Below, one piece after another: positions 1 through 5,910 of a stretch of 8,637 nt of DNA; the stretch's first letter is position 1; every line of letters begins with the position of its first letter. Location: assembly GCA_002403415.1 (NCBI GenBank), contig DHHS01000016.1, positions 1 to 8,637 on the forward strand. Direction: 5' to 3'. This stretch comes from Sphingomonas sp. UBA4766 (GTDB taxonomy: Bacteria > Pseudomonadota > Alphaproteobacteria > Sphingomonadales > Sphingomonadaceae). A model generated the notes under the pieces. It was not told the origin of the DNA and made no database searches. It saw nothing but the letters and a program-made list of their open reading frames with translations. Both the position numbers and the translations under genes were made by a program.

Positions 1-896
1 TCACCCATGGCCATGCCGATCATGCCCGTAGCGGCCACGGCACCGTCTGGGCTACGCCAGCGACGCTGGCGATCATGGGCGCGCGCTATGGGCCACAGCC
101 GGGGGTTCCGGTGCGCTATGGCCAGCCACTGATACTTGGGGAGGTTGCGGTGCGCTTTGTGCCAGCGGGGCATGTGCTGGGTTCTGCGCAGATCGTGCTG
201 TCGCATCGCGGCGAAACCATTGTGGTGTCGGGCGATTACAAGCGTCGCGCCGACCCCACCTGCGCCCCGTTTGAGCCGGTAAAGTGCGACGTGTTCATTA
301 CCGAGGCGACCTTTGGCCTGCCGGTCTTCCGCCACCCCGATACCCGCGAAGAGGTCGCCCGTCTGATCGCGGCCGTGCGCGCCAACCCCGCGCGCTGTGT
401 GCTGGTCGGTGCCTATGCGCTGGGCAAGGCGCAGCGGGTGATTGCCGAACTGCGCGCCGCCGGGTTTGACGATCCCATCTACATCCACGGCGCAATGCAG
501 AAACTGTGCGACCTGTATCTCGCGCACGGCGTTCCGCTGGGCGAGCTACGCCCGGCGACGGTAGCGAACAAGGGCGACATGGCCGGGCGAATCATCATTG
601 CGCCGCCCGCTGTCCTGCAGGATCGCTGGTCGCGCCGCTTGCCCGATCCGATTACCGCAATGGCGAGCGGCTGGATGCGGGTGCGCCAGCGCGCGGTGCA
701 GCGCGGGGTCGAGCTGCCGCTGATCCTGTCCGACCATGCCGATTGGGACGAGCTGACCGAAACGCTCACCGAAATCGCCCCGCGCGAGGTGTGGGTGACG
801 CATGGGCGCGAAGATGCGCTGGTGCATTGGTGCACGACCCGCCAGATCAAAGCGCGCGCGCTGGCGCTGGTCGGCTATGAGGATGAGGATGATTGA
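1..896 (+). CDS. Ligase-associated DNA exonuclease (MBL fold), 5'-truncated by window edge
   Basis: Predicted metallo-beta-lactamase-fold exonuclease of the family encoded beside bacterial ATP-dependent DNA ligases, thought to process DNA ends in repair. The frame is open to the window edge: reading from position 3 gives T-H-G-H-A-D-H, the metal-binding HxHxDH motif (6-23). The internal ATG at 75 is therefore not the start. Further family motifs follow: AGHVLGSA (metal-binding His near 171), GDYK, TEATFG, SDHADW (around 730) and VTHGRED near the C-terminus. About 297 residues are visible; the family is usually around 330-340, so only some 30-45 N-terminal residues are missing. It ends in an acidic YEDEDD tail with a TGA stop. 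The downstream gene is convergent with a 27-bp gap, so it is the last gene of its transcript. Its usual partner, the ligase, is not next to it but at the far right of the window. The family call is secure; the biochemical activity is inferred from the family name and fold. Confidence 0.93.
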   Translation, partial: THGHADHARSGHGTVWATPATLAIMGARYGPQPGVPVRYGQPLILGEVAVRFVPAGHVLGSAQIVLSHRGETIVVSGDYKRRADPTCAPFEPVKCDVFITEATFGLPVFRHPDTREEVARLIAAVRANPARCVLVGAYALGKAQRVIAELRAAGFDDPIYIHGAMQKLCDLYLAHGVPLGELRPATVANKGDMAGRIIIAPPAVLQDRWSRRLPDPITAMASGWMRVRQRAVQRGVELPLILSDHADWDELTETLTEIAPREVWVTHGREDALVHWCTTRQIKARALALVGYEDEDD

Positions 897-923
897 ACGC
901 TTAGACGCGCACGCGCCCCGCGG

Positions 924-1328
924 TCAGCCGAGGGCGCTACGGCGTTCGGGGATTGCGTTTTCTTCCTCGAACAACCATGCTTCGGCGTCAGCCATCGAGG
1001 TGAAGTAACCGACATCGCGCATCGCGGCTGCCCGCTTCAACTGCAACCGCGCGAGCGACGACGCCTGCACAAACGCCAGTCTGCGTGAGCGATAGGCCGA
1101 GCCCGAGAGCACATCGCCCCAGGCAGCGACGATGTCCTGCGCCTGAATCTTCATCGCGCGCACATCGGCAAGGGTCACATGCTCGTTCGGACGGCACCGC
1201 AGCCGCGCATGCGCCACTTCGCGGGCGGCCAAAAAGGCATCGACATCCGCGCGTGAGAAAAACCCGCCAAGCGTAATCAGCACGAGATTGCGCCGAGCAT
1301 CGACATCGAAGGAGAAGTTTGCGCTCAT
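924..1328 (-). CDS. Small STAS/SpoIIAA-like protein (hypothetical)
   Basis: A 134-residue soluble protein with no signal peptide or membrane segment. The frame is open further upstream (to 1499), but that extension would run into rpoN and has atypical composition, so I chose the internal ATG at 1326-1328 (MSANFSFDVD). The pattern is an N-terminal beta strand (NLVLITLGGFF), a helix (RADVDAFLAAREVAH), a second strand around HVTLADVRAM, a helix, a strand (RRLAFVQAS), then LQLKRAA and a C-terminal DAEAWL helix. This resembles the SpoIIAA-like/STAS-related small proteins common in sphingomonads. No catalytic residues are evident and no partner anti-sigma factor is encoded here, so a role in partner switching cannot be claimed. 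It lies 73 nt after rpoN, behind a weak terminator-like hairpin, in the place where raiA/ptsN usually sit. A small dyad abuts the start codon and no Shine-Dalgarno is visible. The gene is probably real; the family assignment is moderate. Confidence 0.6.
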   Translation of the reverse strand: MSANFSFDVDARRNLVLITLGGFFSRADVDAFLAAREVAHARLRCRPNEHVTLADVRAMKIQAQDIVAAWGDVLSGSAYRSRRLAFVQASSLARLQLKRAAAMRDVGYFTSMADAEAWLFEEENAIPERRSALG

Positions 1329-1330
1329 AG

Positions 1331-1347
1331 GGCATATTTTGCATGCC
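1331..1347 (-). promoter_or_regulatory. Small dyad abutting the start codon of the STAS-like gene
   Basis: On the minus strand this reads GGCATGCAAAATATGCC: perfect 5-bp arms around a 7-nt loop, ending 2 nt before the ATG at 1328. It occupies the place where a ribosome binding site would be, and none is visible. It could be an operator or an RNA hairpin limiting translation, or chance; arms of 5 bp are short. Confidence 0.25.
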
Positions 1348-1363
1348 GACGTTAAAAAAGCGC

Positions 1364-1399
1364 AAAAATAGGATAAAATCGCACCGTCGAGCGCGGCGC
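1364..1399 (-). terminator. Possible weak rho-independent terminator after rpoN
   Basis: Immediately after the rpoN stop, the minus strand has GCGCCG (1399-1394), a 7-nt loop, then CGGTGC (1386-1381), which pairs over 6 bp with one G-U. It is followed by an interrupted T-rich tract (ATTTTATCCTATTTTT). The stem is short and the T tract broken, so at best it would partly separate rpoN from the STAS-like gene. Confidence 0.35.
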
Positions 1400-1401
1400 A
1401 C

Positions 1402-2886
1402 TTAACCCTTGGCCAAGGCCTTGGCCCGGCGGCGCTGCACGCTGCTGCCCAGTCCCAGCGCCTCGCGATACTTGGCAACCGTCCGCCGGGCGATGTCAAA
1501 ACCCTTTGCCTTCAGCAGATCGACCAGCGTGTCGTCGGACAGGACATTGGCGCCCTCGCCCGCGATCAGCGCCTTGATCGCTGCCTTCACAGCCTCTGCC
1601 GACACCGCGTCGCCGCCATCGGCGGACTGGATGGCGGAGGTGAAGAAATATTTAAGCTCATAAAGCCCGCGCTCACAGCTCAGATATTTGTTGCTGGTCA
1701 CTCGGCTGACAGTCGATTCGTGCATTTCGATCGCATCCGCGACCTGACGCAGCGTCAGCGGGCGCAGATGCGCAACGCCGTTCAGGAAAAATGCTTCCTG
1801 CTGCTTCACGATTTCGGTCGCGACCTTGATGATGGTGCGCTGCCGCTGGTCGAGCGCCTTGACCAGCCAGTTCGCGCTGGCAAGCATGTCGCCCAGCCAT
1901 GCCTTGGCCATTTTGTCCTGCGGGCCGGTGCTTAGCTCGGCATAATAGCTCCGATTGACGAGCAGGCGCGGGAGGGTGGCGCTGTTCATCTCAATCGCCC
2001 AGCCACCCCGGCGGCGCGCGACGAACAGATCGGGGATCACCGGCTGCGACGGTTCGCCGCCATAGCGGCAGCCGGGCTTGGGATCATAATTGCGGAGCTC
2101 GCGGATCATGTCCGCCATATCCTCGTCATCAACGCCGCACATCCGCTTCAGCCGCGCGAGTTCGCCGCGCGCGAGCAAATCGAGATTGTCGATCAGCCGG
2201 GCCATGGCGGGGTCATATCGGTCAGCGTCGCGCGCTTGGAGCGCCAGACATTCGGACAGGCTGCGCGCACCAACCCCGGTCGGGTCAAATGTCTGGATAA
2301 TCGCGAGCACCGCCTCCACCCGCGTCACCGCCACACCCAACCGGGTGGCAATGTCGGACAGCGGAACGGTGAGATAGCCGCATTCGTCGATTTGATCGAT
2401 CAGATGCGCCGCGATGAAGGCGTCCGCCCCGCTCACCACCGGCCCGGCTTGTGCGAGCAAATGATCGGCCAGGCTAAGTCCTCCGCTTGCAACCGACTCA
2501 AACTCCGGCGCGTCGAGCGATGCGGACCCGCTCGCCCCGTTCAGCCCCAACGCGCCGTCCATCCCTGCGCCATCGCTGGCACTGTCATGGTGGAAGGTTT
2601 CGGCCGCGAAATCGACATCAAGTGCGGCCTCTCCCGTATCGCCGGGACCGTTCAGCAATTCATCGGCGGTCGCCGGTTCATCGCGCGGGGCGGGCGGCTC
2701 GGGCGCTTCGGGCGTGCCATCATCCTCCGGCGCGGACTCGAGCAGGGGGTTGCGCTCAATCTCCTCGGCGATGAAGGTTTCGATCTCCAGATTCGACAGC
2801 GCAAGCAGGCGGATCGCCTGTTGCAACTGCGGCGTCATCACCAGCGATTGCGACTGGCGCAGGTCGAGACGAGGGGCCAAACTCAT
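1402..2886 (-). CDS. rpoN: RNA polymerase sigma-54 factor RpoN
   Basis: Alternative sigma factor that directs RNA polymerase to -24/-12 promoters and needs an AAA+ enhancer-binding activator to open DNA. It has 494 residues, normal for the family. The N-terminal activator-interacting region I is present (Gln-rich, residues about 8-50, with QSQSLVMTPQLQQAIRLL). It is followed by an acidic, low-complexity region II (about 51-135). The core-binding region lies in the middle, a helix-turn-helix segment is around 376-400 (LTLRQVADAIEMHESTVSRV), and the diagnostic RpoN box ARRTVAKYRE is at 466-475. Start is the ATG at 2884-2886, 27 nt after lptB. No purine-rich Shine-Dalgarno precedes it; the leader has a run of six C instead, which suggests translation coupled to lptB. 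The position after lptB is the usual alphaproteobacterial one, but raiA/hpf and ptsN do not follow. I saw no convincing -24/-12 promoter in the window, so its targets lie elsewhere. Confidence 0.97.
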   Translation of the reverse strand: MSLAPRLDLRQSQSLVMTPQLQQAIRLLALSNLEIETFIAEEIERNPLLESAPEDDGTPEAPEPPAPRDEPATADELLNGPGDTGEAALDVDFAAETFHHDSASDGAGMDGALGLNGASGSASLDAPEFESVASGGLSLADHLLAQAGPVVSGADAFIAAHLIDQIDECGYLTVPLSDIATRLGVAVTRVEAVLAIIQTFDPTGVGARSLSECLALQARDADRYDPAMARLIDNLDLLARGELARLKRMCGVDDEDMADMIRELRNYDPKPGCRYGGEPSQPVIPDLFVARRRGGWAIEMNSATLPRLLVNRSYYAELSTGPQDKMAKAWLGDMLASANWLVKALDQRQRTIIKVATEIVKQQEAFFLNGVAHLRPLTLRQVADAIEMHESTVSRVTSNKYLSCERGLYELKYFFTSAIQSADGGDAVSAEAVKAAIKALIAGEGANVLSDDTLVDLLKAKGFDIARRTVAKYREALGLGSSVQRRRAKALAKG

Positions 2887-2913
2887 GCCAGGGGGGCGCC
2901 CGCGATCATCGCA

Positions 2914-3690
2914 TTACAGCGAAAAGCCCTCGCCCAGATACAGGCGGCGGACATTGGCATCGGCCACCAGCTCATCAGGCGACCCGGTAAACAGCACTCG
3001 GCCATCATAAATAATATAGGCACGGTCGACGATTTCGAGCGTTTCACGCACATTATGATCGGTAATCAGCACGCCAATGCCGCGCTTTTTAAGGTCGATG
3101 ACCAGGTCGCGAATGTCGGCAATCGAAATCGGGTCGATCCCGGCAAAGGGTTCGTCGAGCAACATGATCGACGGGTCGGCGGCCAGTGCGCGGGCGATTT
3201 CGGCTCGGCGACGCTCCCCCCCTGAAAGCGCCATCGCGGGCGCATCGCGCAGCCGGGTCAGGCCGAAATCGTCAAGCAATTCGTCGAGACGGGCACGCCG
3301 GGCTTTGCCATCGGGCTCGGCCAGTTCAAGCACGCTCAAAATATTGCGTTCAACCGAAAGCCCGCGAAAAATTGATGTCTCTTGAGGCAGATAGCCCAGG
3401 CCCAGAATTGCGCGGCGATACATGGGCAGTCCGGTAATATCGACCCCGTCGAGCATGATGCGGCCCGAATCGGGCTTTACCAGGCCCATCACCGAGTAAA
3501 AGCACGTCGTCTTGCCCGCACCATTGGGGCCCAGGAGCCCAACGACTTCGCCATGCCCAACAGACACCGACACATCGGTCAGCACGGGACGCTTGTCATA
3601 CGCCTTGGCAATGGAAACAACGGCAAGACCCGCAGGCGTTACCGCCTCCGACGCGGGAGATTGGGCAAGAACGGCGGCCTGGTCCATCAT
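2914..3690 (-). CDS. lptB: LPS export ABC transporter ATP-binding protein LptB
   Basis: Cytoplasmic ATPase of the LptB2FGC transporter that extracts lipopolysaccharide from the inner membrane and pushes it along the Lpt bridge. All ABC ATPase signatures are visible: Walker A GPNGAGKT (54-61), Q-loop Gln in LPQE (103), signature LSGGE (155-159), Walker B IMLLDE (175-180), D-loop AGID (183-186) and the switch His in TDH (212). It has 258 residues, slightly longer than E. coli LptB because of an N-terminal extension of about 20 residues (Ala/Val/Pro-rich) before the ABC domain, as in many alphaproteobacteria. Two ATGs lie in tandem at the start (3690 and 3687); a weak GTGGA element gives better spacing to the second, so the true start may be 3687. 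It is 153 nt downstream of lptA, so it may also have its own promoter, and 27 nt upstream of rpoN. The transmembrane partners LptF and LptG are not in the window. Confidence 0.97.
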   Translation of the reverse strand: MMDQAAVLAQSPASEAVTPAGLAVVSIAKAYDKRPVLTDVSVSVGHGEVVGLLGPNGAGKTTCFYSVMGLVKPDSGRIMLDGVDITGLPMYRRAILGLGYLPQETSIFRGLSVERNILSVLELAEPDGKARRARLDELLDDFGLTRLRDAPAMALSGGERRRAEIARALAADPSIMLLDEPFAGIDPISIADIRDLVIDLKKRGIGVLITDHNVRETLEIVDRAYIIYDGRVLFTGSPDELVADANVRRLYLGEGFSL

Positions 3691-3843
3691 TATTCCACTT
3701 TTGGCGTCGAATGGTTAATCGATTCTCACCCTTCGCGCGACCCCCAGCACGACTGGCAAGATTCCTGCATGGGGTGCGCAAACGCTTGTGCCCCAACCGC
3801 GCGACGCTGCAAAGCGCCCACCACGCGCTTACCCGCGATAAAG
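3691..3843. other. 153-nt gap between lptA and lptB, possible internal promoter region
   Basis: This is the only sizeable gap in the minus-strand operon. No gene is visible. On the + strand a hairpin can form at 3771-3794: GGG, a bulged T, GCGCAA (3776-3781), an ACGC loop, TTGTGC (3786-3791), CCC. No T tract follows on either strand, so it is not a standard terminator. Near lptB the minus strand reads GATTAACCATTC, containing TTAACC, which resembles half of a CtrA site. No confident -35/-10 pair could be called. Confidence 0.35.
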
Positions 3844-4386
3844 TTACTTGTCGTCGCGCTTGGGGGCGGTGAAACGACCCGTGACGCGCCCGGATGGGGC
3901 GCCATCGGCAGCACCCGGCGCGCCGCCGCCCACTGATGACCCATCAATCGTCGCGCGGTTTGTGTCCAGATTAAAGGTCAACCGCCCACCATTGATAACA
4001 TTGCCGCTGCCTTGACGCAGCGTAACATTGCCGATCAGCGTGACGATACGGCGGTTCAGATCGTAAATCGCATATTGGCTGCGCGCGGTCTGATCGGGGC
4101 GAATGAGCGTGACCCCGCCCGACGCATCGACTCGTGACGCTTGCGGCGAACCGCCGCCGAACAAGTCACCGTCGTAAACGATCGTCATGCGCGCCGCCGA
4201 CAGCGTCATTTCGCTTTGCCGCACCACGACATCCCCCGACAGGATGACACGCTTGGCGCGATCATCAAGCTCCTGATGCGCAGCCGAAAAATCAATCGGA
4301 GCCGAAGAATCATGGCGCGTCTGCGCACGGCCCGACGCGGCCGCGCCAAGCATGAGCAGCAAGAGAGCAAGGGGCAGCCGGATCAT
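3844..4386 (-). CDS. lptA: LPS transport periplasmic protein LptA (OstA-like)
   Basis: Periplasmic protein that polymerises through beta-jellyroll edges to bridge LptC in the inner membrane to LptD in the outer membrane and carries LPS across the periplasm. It has 180 residues. An N-terminal signal peptide is clear (MIRLPLALLLLMLGAAASGRA, cleavage probably after A21). The OstA-like domain follows, with typical lines such as RVILSGDVVVRQSEMTLSA, ARMTIVYDG and RRIVTLIGNVTLRQGSGNVI, then GGRLTFNLDTNRATIDG. The C-terminus is Gly/Ala/Pro-rich and ends in PKRDDK, probably disordered. Start is the ATG at 4384-4386, 5 nt after the lptC stop, so translation is likely coupled. Assignment rests on the domain pattern plus position between lptC and lptB. 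Confidence 0.94.
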   Translation of the reverse strand: MIRLPLALLLLMLGAAASGRAQTRHDSSAPIDFSAAHQELDDRAKRVILSGDVVVRQSEMTLSAARMTIVYDGDLFGGGSPQASRVDASGGVTLIRPDQTARSQYAIYDLNRRIVTLIGNVTLRQGSGNVINGGRLTFNLDTNRATIDGSSVGGGAPGAADGAPSGRVTGRFTAPKRDDK

Positions 4387-4391
4387 GCGCG

Positions 4392-5030
4392 CTATTTCAG
4401 GCTTCGCGGCGTAATGCGCAAGTGTGTGTTGCCATCAAGCCGCACGATCCGACGGTCGAGATCGGCCGTCATCCGGTCGGCACGAAACGACCCTTGCGGA
4501 AGGGTGCCACGCACGGGCTGATCGCTGAACAGGCGCCGGGACTTGAAATCAATCACTGCGCTGCTGGTGGTCAGCCCATAACCATCCGCGGTGCGCAGCT
4601 GCACCGCGCTATCGACCGCGACCTGTTCACGCTTCATATCATAGCGCCCCCGGTCGGCGGCGAGCGTCGCGGGCCCGTCGGCAAGCGCGATCCGCGCGGC
4701 GAGGCCACTGAGCTGCACCACGGGTTCAGCGGAGCTCTTCTGCACCGCCGAATCGGCGCTGATCGAAAAACTGCGGCCAAGCTGGTCGGCGCCGCGATAC
4801 ATCGCCGATTGAATCCGCAACCGTTCGCTCGCTACCTCGACCTTGTTCTTGTCGAGAAGAAAGCTGACATCGCCGCTGCCCTGAAGCGGCATGAACACCA
4901 AAAACGCGCTCAACACGCCGATCAGCACCGGCAGGGTGAAGCGCGACACGCCGACGATCACGTCATGCCGACTGTCGGGTGCCGCCCAACGCTGACGGAC
5001 CGACCGGACGCGGTTGGCGCGATCAGACAT
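4392..5030 (-). CDS. lptC: LPS export protein LptC
   Basis: Bitopic inner-membrane protein that couples the LptB2FG transporter to the periplasmic LptA bridge. I place the start at the ATG 5028-5030 (MSDRANRVRSVRQRW), giving 212 residues, rather than at the upstream in-frame codon at 5069, which lies inside rnd. A basic cytosolic N-terminus (about 1-30) precedes one transmembrane helix (about 31-50, FTLPVLIGVLSAFLVFMPLQ). The periplasmic beta-jellyroll part contains RIQSAMYRGADQLGRSFSI, LAADRGRYDMKREQVAVDS and SSAVIDFKSRRLFSD, typical of LptC/YrbK. The start overlaps the rnd stop by 8 nt (ATGTCTGA), and lptA starts 5 nt after the stop, so the three genes are tightly coupled. Confidence 0.94.
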   Translation of the reverse strand: MSDRANRVRSVRQRWAAPDSRHDVIVGVSRFTLPVLIGVLSAFLVFMPLQGSGDVSFLLDKNKVEVASERLRIQSAMYRGADQLGRSFSISADSAVQKSSAEPVVQLSGLAARIALADGPATLAADRGRYDMKREQVAVDSAVQLRTADGYGLTTSSAVIDFKSRRLFSDQPVRGTLPQGSFRADRMTADLDRRIVRLDGNTHLRITPRSLK

Positions 5031-5643
5031 GCGCGAAAATGTCGATTTCGGGCCAGCCCGCCAAATCAAGCTCAGCCCGCGTCGGCAGGAAATCGAAACA
5101 CGCCTGCGCGATCGCCATCCGCCCCTCGCGAATCAAGCGCCGGTCAAGCTCGGCCTTCAACGCATGGAGATAGCGGACATCAGACGCCGCATAGTCCTTT
5201 TGCGCATCGCTCAATTCGGGCCCACCCCAGTCGGAGGACTGCTGCACCTTTGACACTTCCTGGCCCAGAATTTCGCGCACCAGCTCTTTCAACCCGTGCC
5301 GGTCGGTATAAGTGCGCACCAGCCGCGACGCGATTTTGGTGCAATAAACCGGCGTTGCCGCAACCTTCAGGTAATGACGAATCGCCGCGAGATCGAACCG
5401 GGCAAAGTGGAACAGCTTCACCCGGGCAGGATCGCTCAACACCGCGCGAAGATTGGGCGCGGCATAACTGCTCCCCGGCGAGAACCGGACCAGATGTTCA
5501 TCCCCGCCACCATCCGACAACTGCACCACGCACAGCCGGTCGCGGTGGGTCAGCAGGCCCATGGTCTCGGTATCAACCGCAATCGCAGCGCCGGGCGCAA
5601 ACACGTCGCCGGGCAAATCTTCTTCGTGAAACAGGACAGCCAT
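5023..5643 (-). CDS. rnd: RNase D-type 3'-5' exonuclease (single DEDD domain)
   Basis: Predicted 3'-5' exoribonuclease of the DEDDy group, the type that trims tRNA and other small RNAs. The start at the ATG 5641-5643 (MAVLFHEEDLP) gives 206 residues and matches the compact alphaproteobacterial form. An in-frame ATG at 5691 would add 16 residues of unlike composition. Catalytic residues are visible: DTE (D24, E26) in AVDTETMGL, D84 in FHFARFDLA, and YxxxD (Y151, D155) in DYAASDVRYL. There is no HRDC domain, unlike the roughly 375-residue E. coli RNase D, so substrate choice may differ. It heads the rnd-lptC-lptA-lptB-rpoN block, an arrangement common in alphaproteobacteria. A weak GGA lies 5 nt before the chosen ATG. 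The tRNA-processing role is inferred from the family. Confidence 0.9.
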   Translation of the reverse strand: MAVLFHEEDLPGDVFAPGAAIAVDTETMGLLTHRDRLCVVQLSDGGGDEHLVRFSPGSSYAAPNLRAVLSDPARVKLFHFARFDLAAIRHYLKVAATPVYCTKIASRLVRTYTDRHGLKELVREILGQEVSKVQQSSDWGGPELSDAQKDYAASDVRYLHALKAELDRRLIREGRMAIAQACFDFLPTRAELDLAGWPEIDIFAHV

Positions 5644-5664
5644 GGGATTCCGCGTAGCCGCTAT

Positions 5665-5689
5665 GCGGGCGTGGCTCAATGGCACAGCC
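5665..5689 (+). other. tRNA-Gly 5'-half-like sequence in the rnd leader
   Basis: The + strand reads GCGGGCGTGGCTCAATGG and continues CACAGCC. This fits the acceptor 5' strand (7 nt), the 8-9 positions, the D stem GCTC and a D loop with conserved AATGG of a bacterial tRNA-Gly. The returning D stem is CAGC instead of GAGC (one mismatch). GCCCGC at 5730-5735 could pair with the first six bases, making a tRNA-sized 71-nt span. No anticodon arm with a sensible loop and no TTCGA T-arm is present, so this is not a functional tRNA gene. It may be a remnant or a mimic, or chance. The rnd transcript would carry its complement about 20 nt before the start codon. Confidence 0.3.
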
Positions 5690-5741
5690 ATCGATTATCC
5701 CGATTGACACGCCGTGTGTGCCGAAATCGGCCCGCGCAATG

Positions 5742-5769
5742 AAATTAGGGCACACCCGTATGATCGCAA
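5742..5769 (-). promoter_or_regulatory. Candidate sigma-70-type promoter for the rnd-lpt-rpoN operon
   Basis: On the minus strand TTGCGA (5769-5764) and TAATTT (5747-5742) are separated by 16 nt, a fair match to TTGACA/TATAAT. It lies about 100 nt upstream of rnd. The leader that follows contains a 7-bp inverted repeat (GTGTGCC at 5716-5722 and GGCACAC at 5749-5755) that overlaps the promoter spacer and could be an operator. The call is by eye only. Confidence 0.3.
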
Positions 5770-5775
5770 AAGAAT

Positions 5776-5803
5776 TTGTTCGCAGATTGGCTCGTTTTAC
5801 GAT
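5776..5803 (+). promoter_or_regulatory. Weak candidate promoter for the cold-shock gene
   Basis: TTGTTC (5776-5781) and TACGAT (5798-5803), spacing 16, lie back-to-back with the rnd promoter candidate. This would give a 5' leader of about 100 nt, and long leaders are known for cold-shock mRNAs. The match to consensus is poor at both hexamers. Confidence 0.2.
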
Positions 5804-5910
5804 ATGCCATGACTCGGCGCATCGCGATACCGCGCCGGAAGACCCGCGTTTGTCGTCCGAGGCTAGGGTTCTTGCATCTATTTCGGGCGGACCGGGAAGA
5901 CGAACAGGGC

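Noticed and set aside
75..896. ATG at 75 as the start of the exonuclease
   Set aside because: The metal-binding HGHADH motif lies upstream in the same frame at 6-23, so the gene must begin before the window.
2236..3225. A 329-codon open frame on the plus strand opposite rpoN and lptB
   Set aside because: Antisense to rpoN and lptB, whose family motifs are unambiguous; no domain recognised in this frame.
3771..3794. Hairpin between lptA and lptB as a transcription terminator
   Set aside because: No T tract on either strand, and the stem is bulged.
4422..5657. A 411-codon open frame on the plus strand opposite lptC and rnd
   Set aside because: The composition is rich in Arg, Pro and Ala with no domain. 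The minus-strand genes have convincing motifs and tight coupling.
5679..5710. TGGCAC in the rnd leader as a sigma-54 (-24/-12) promoter
   Set aside because: The matching TTGC element at the required spacing is absent; TCGATT is there instead.
5665..5736. A complete tRNA gene
   Set aside because: Only the 5' half fits. There is no proper anticodon arm and no TTCGA T-arm, and the D stem has a mismatch.
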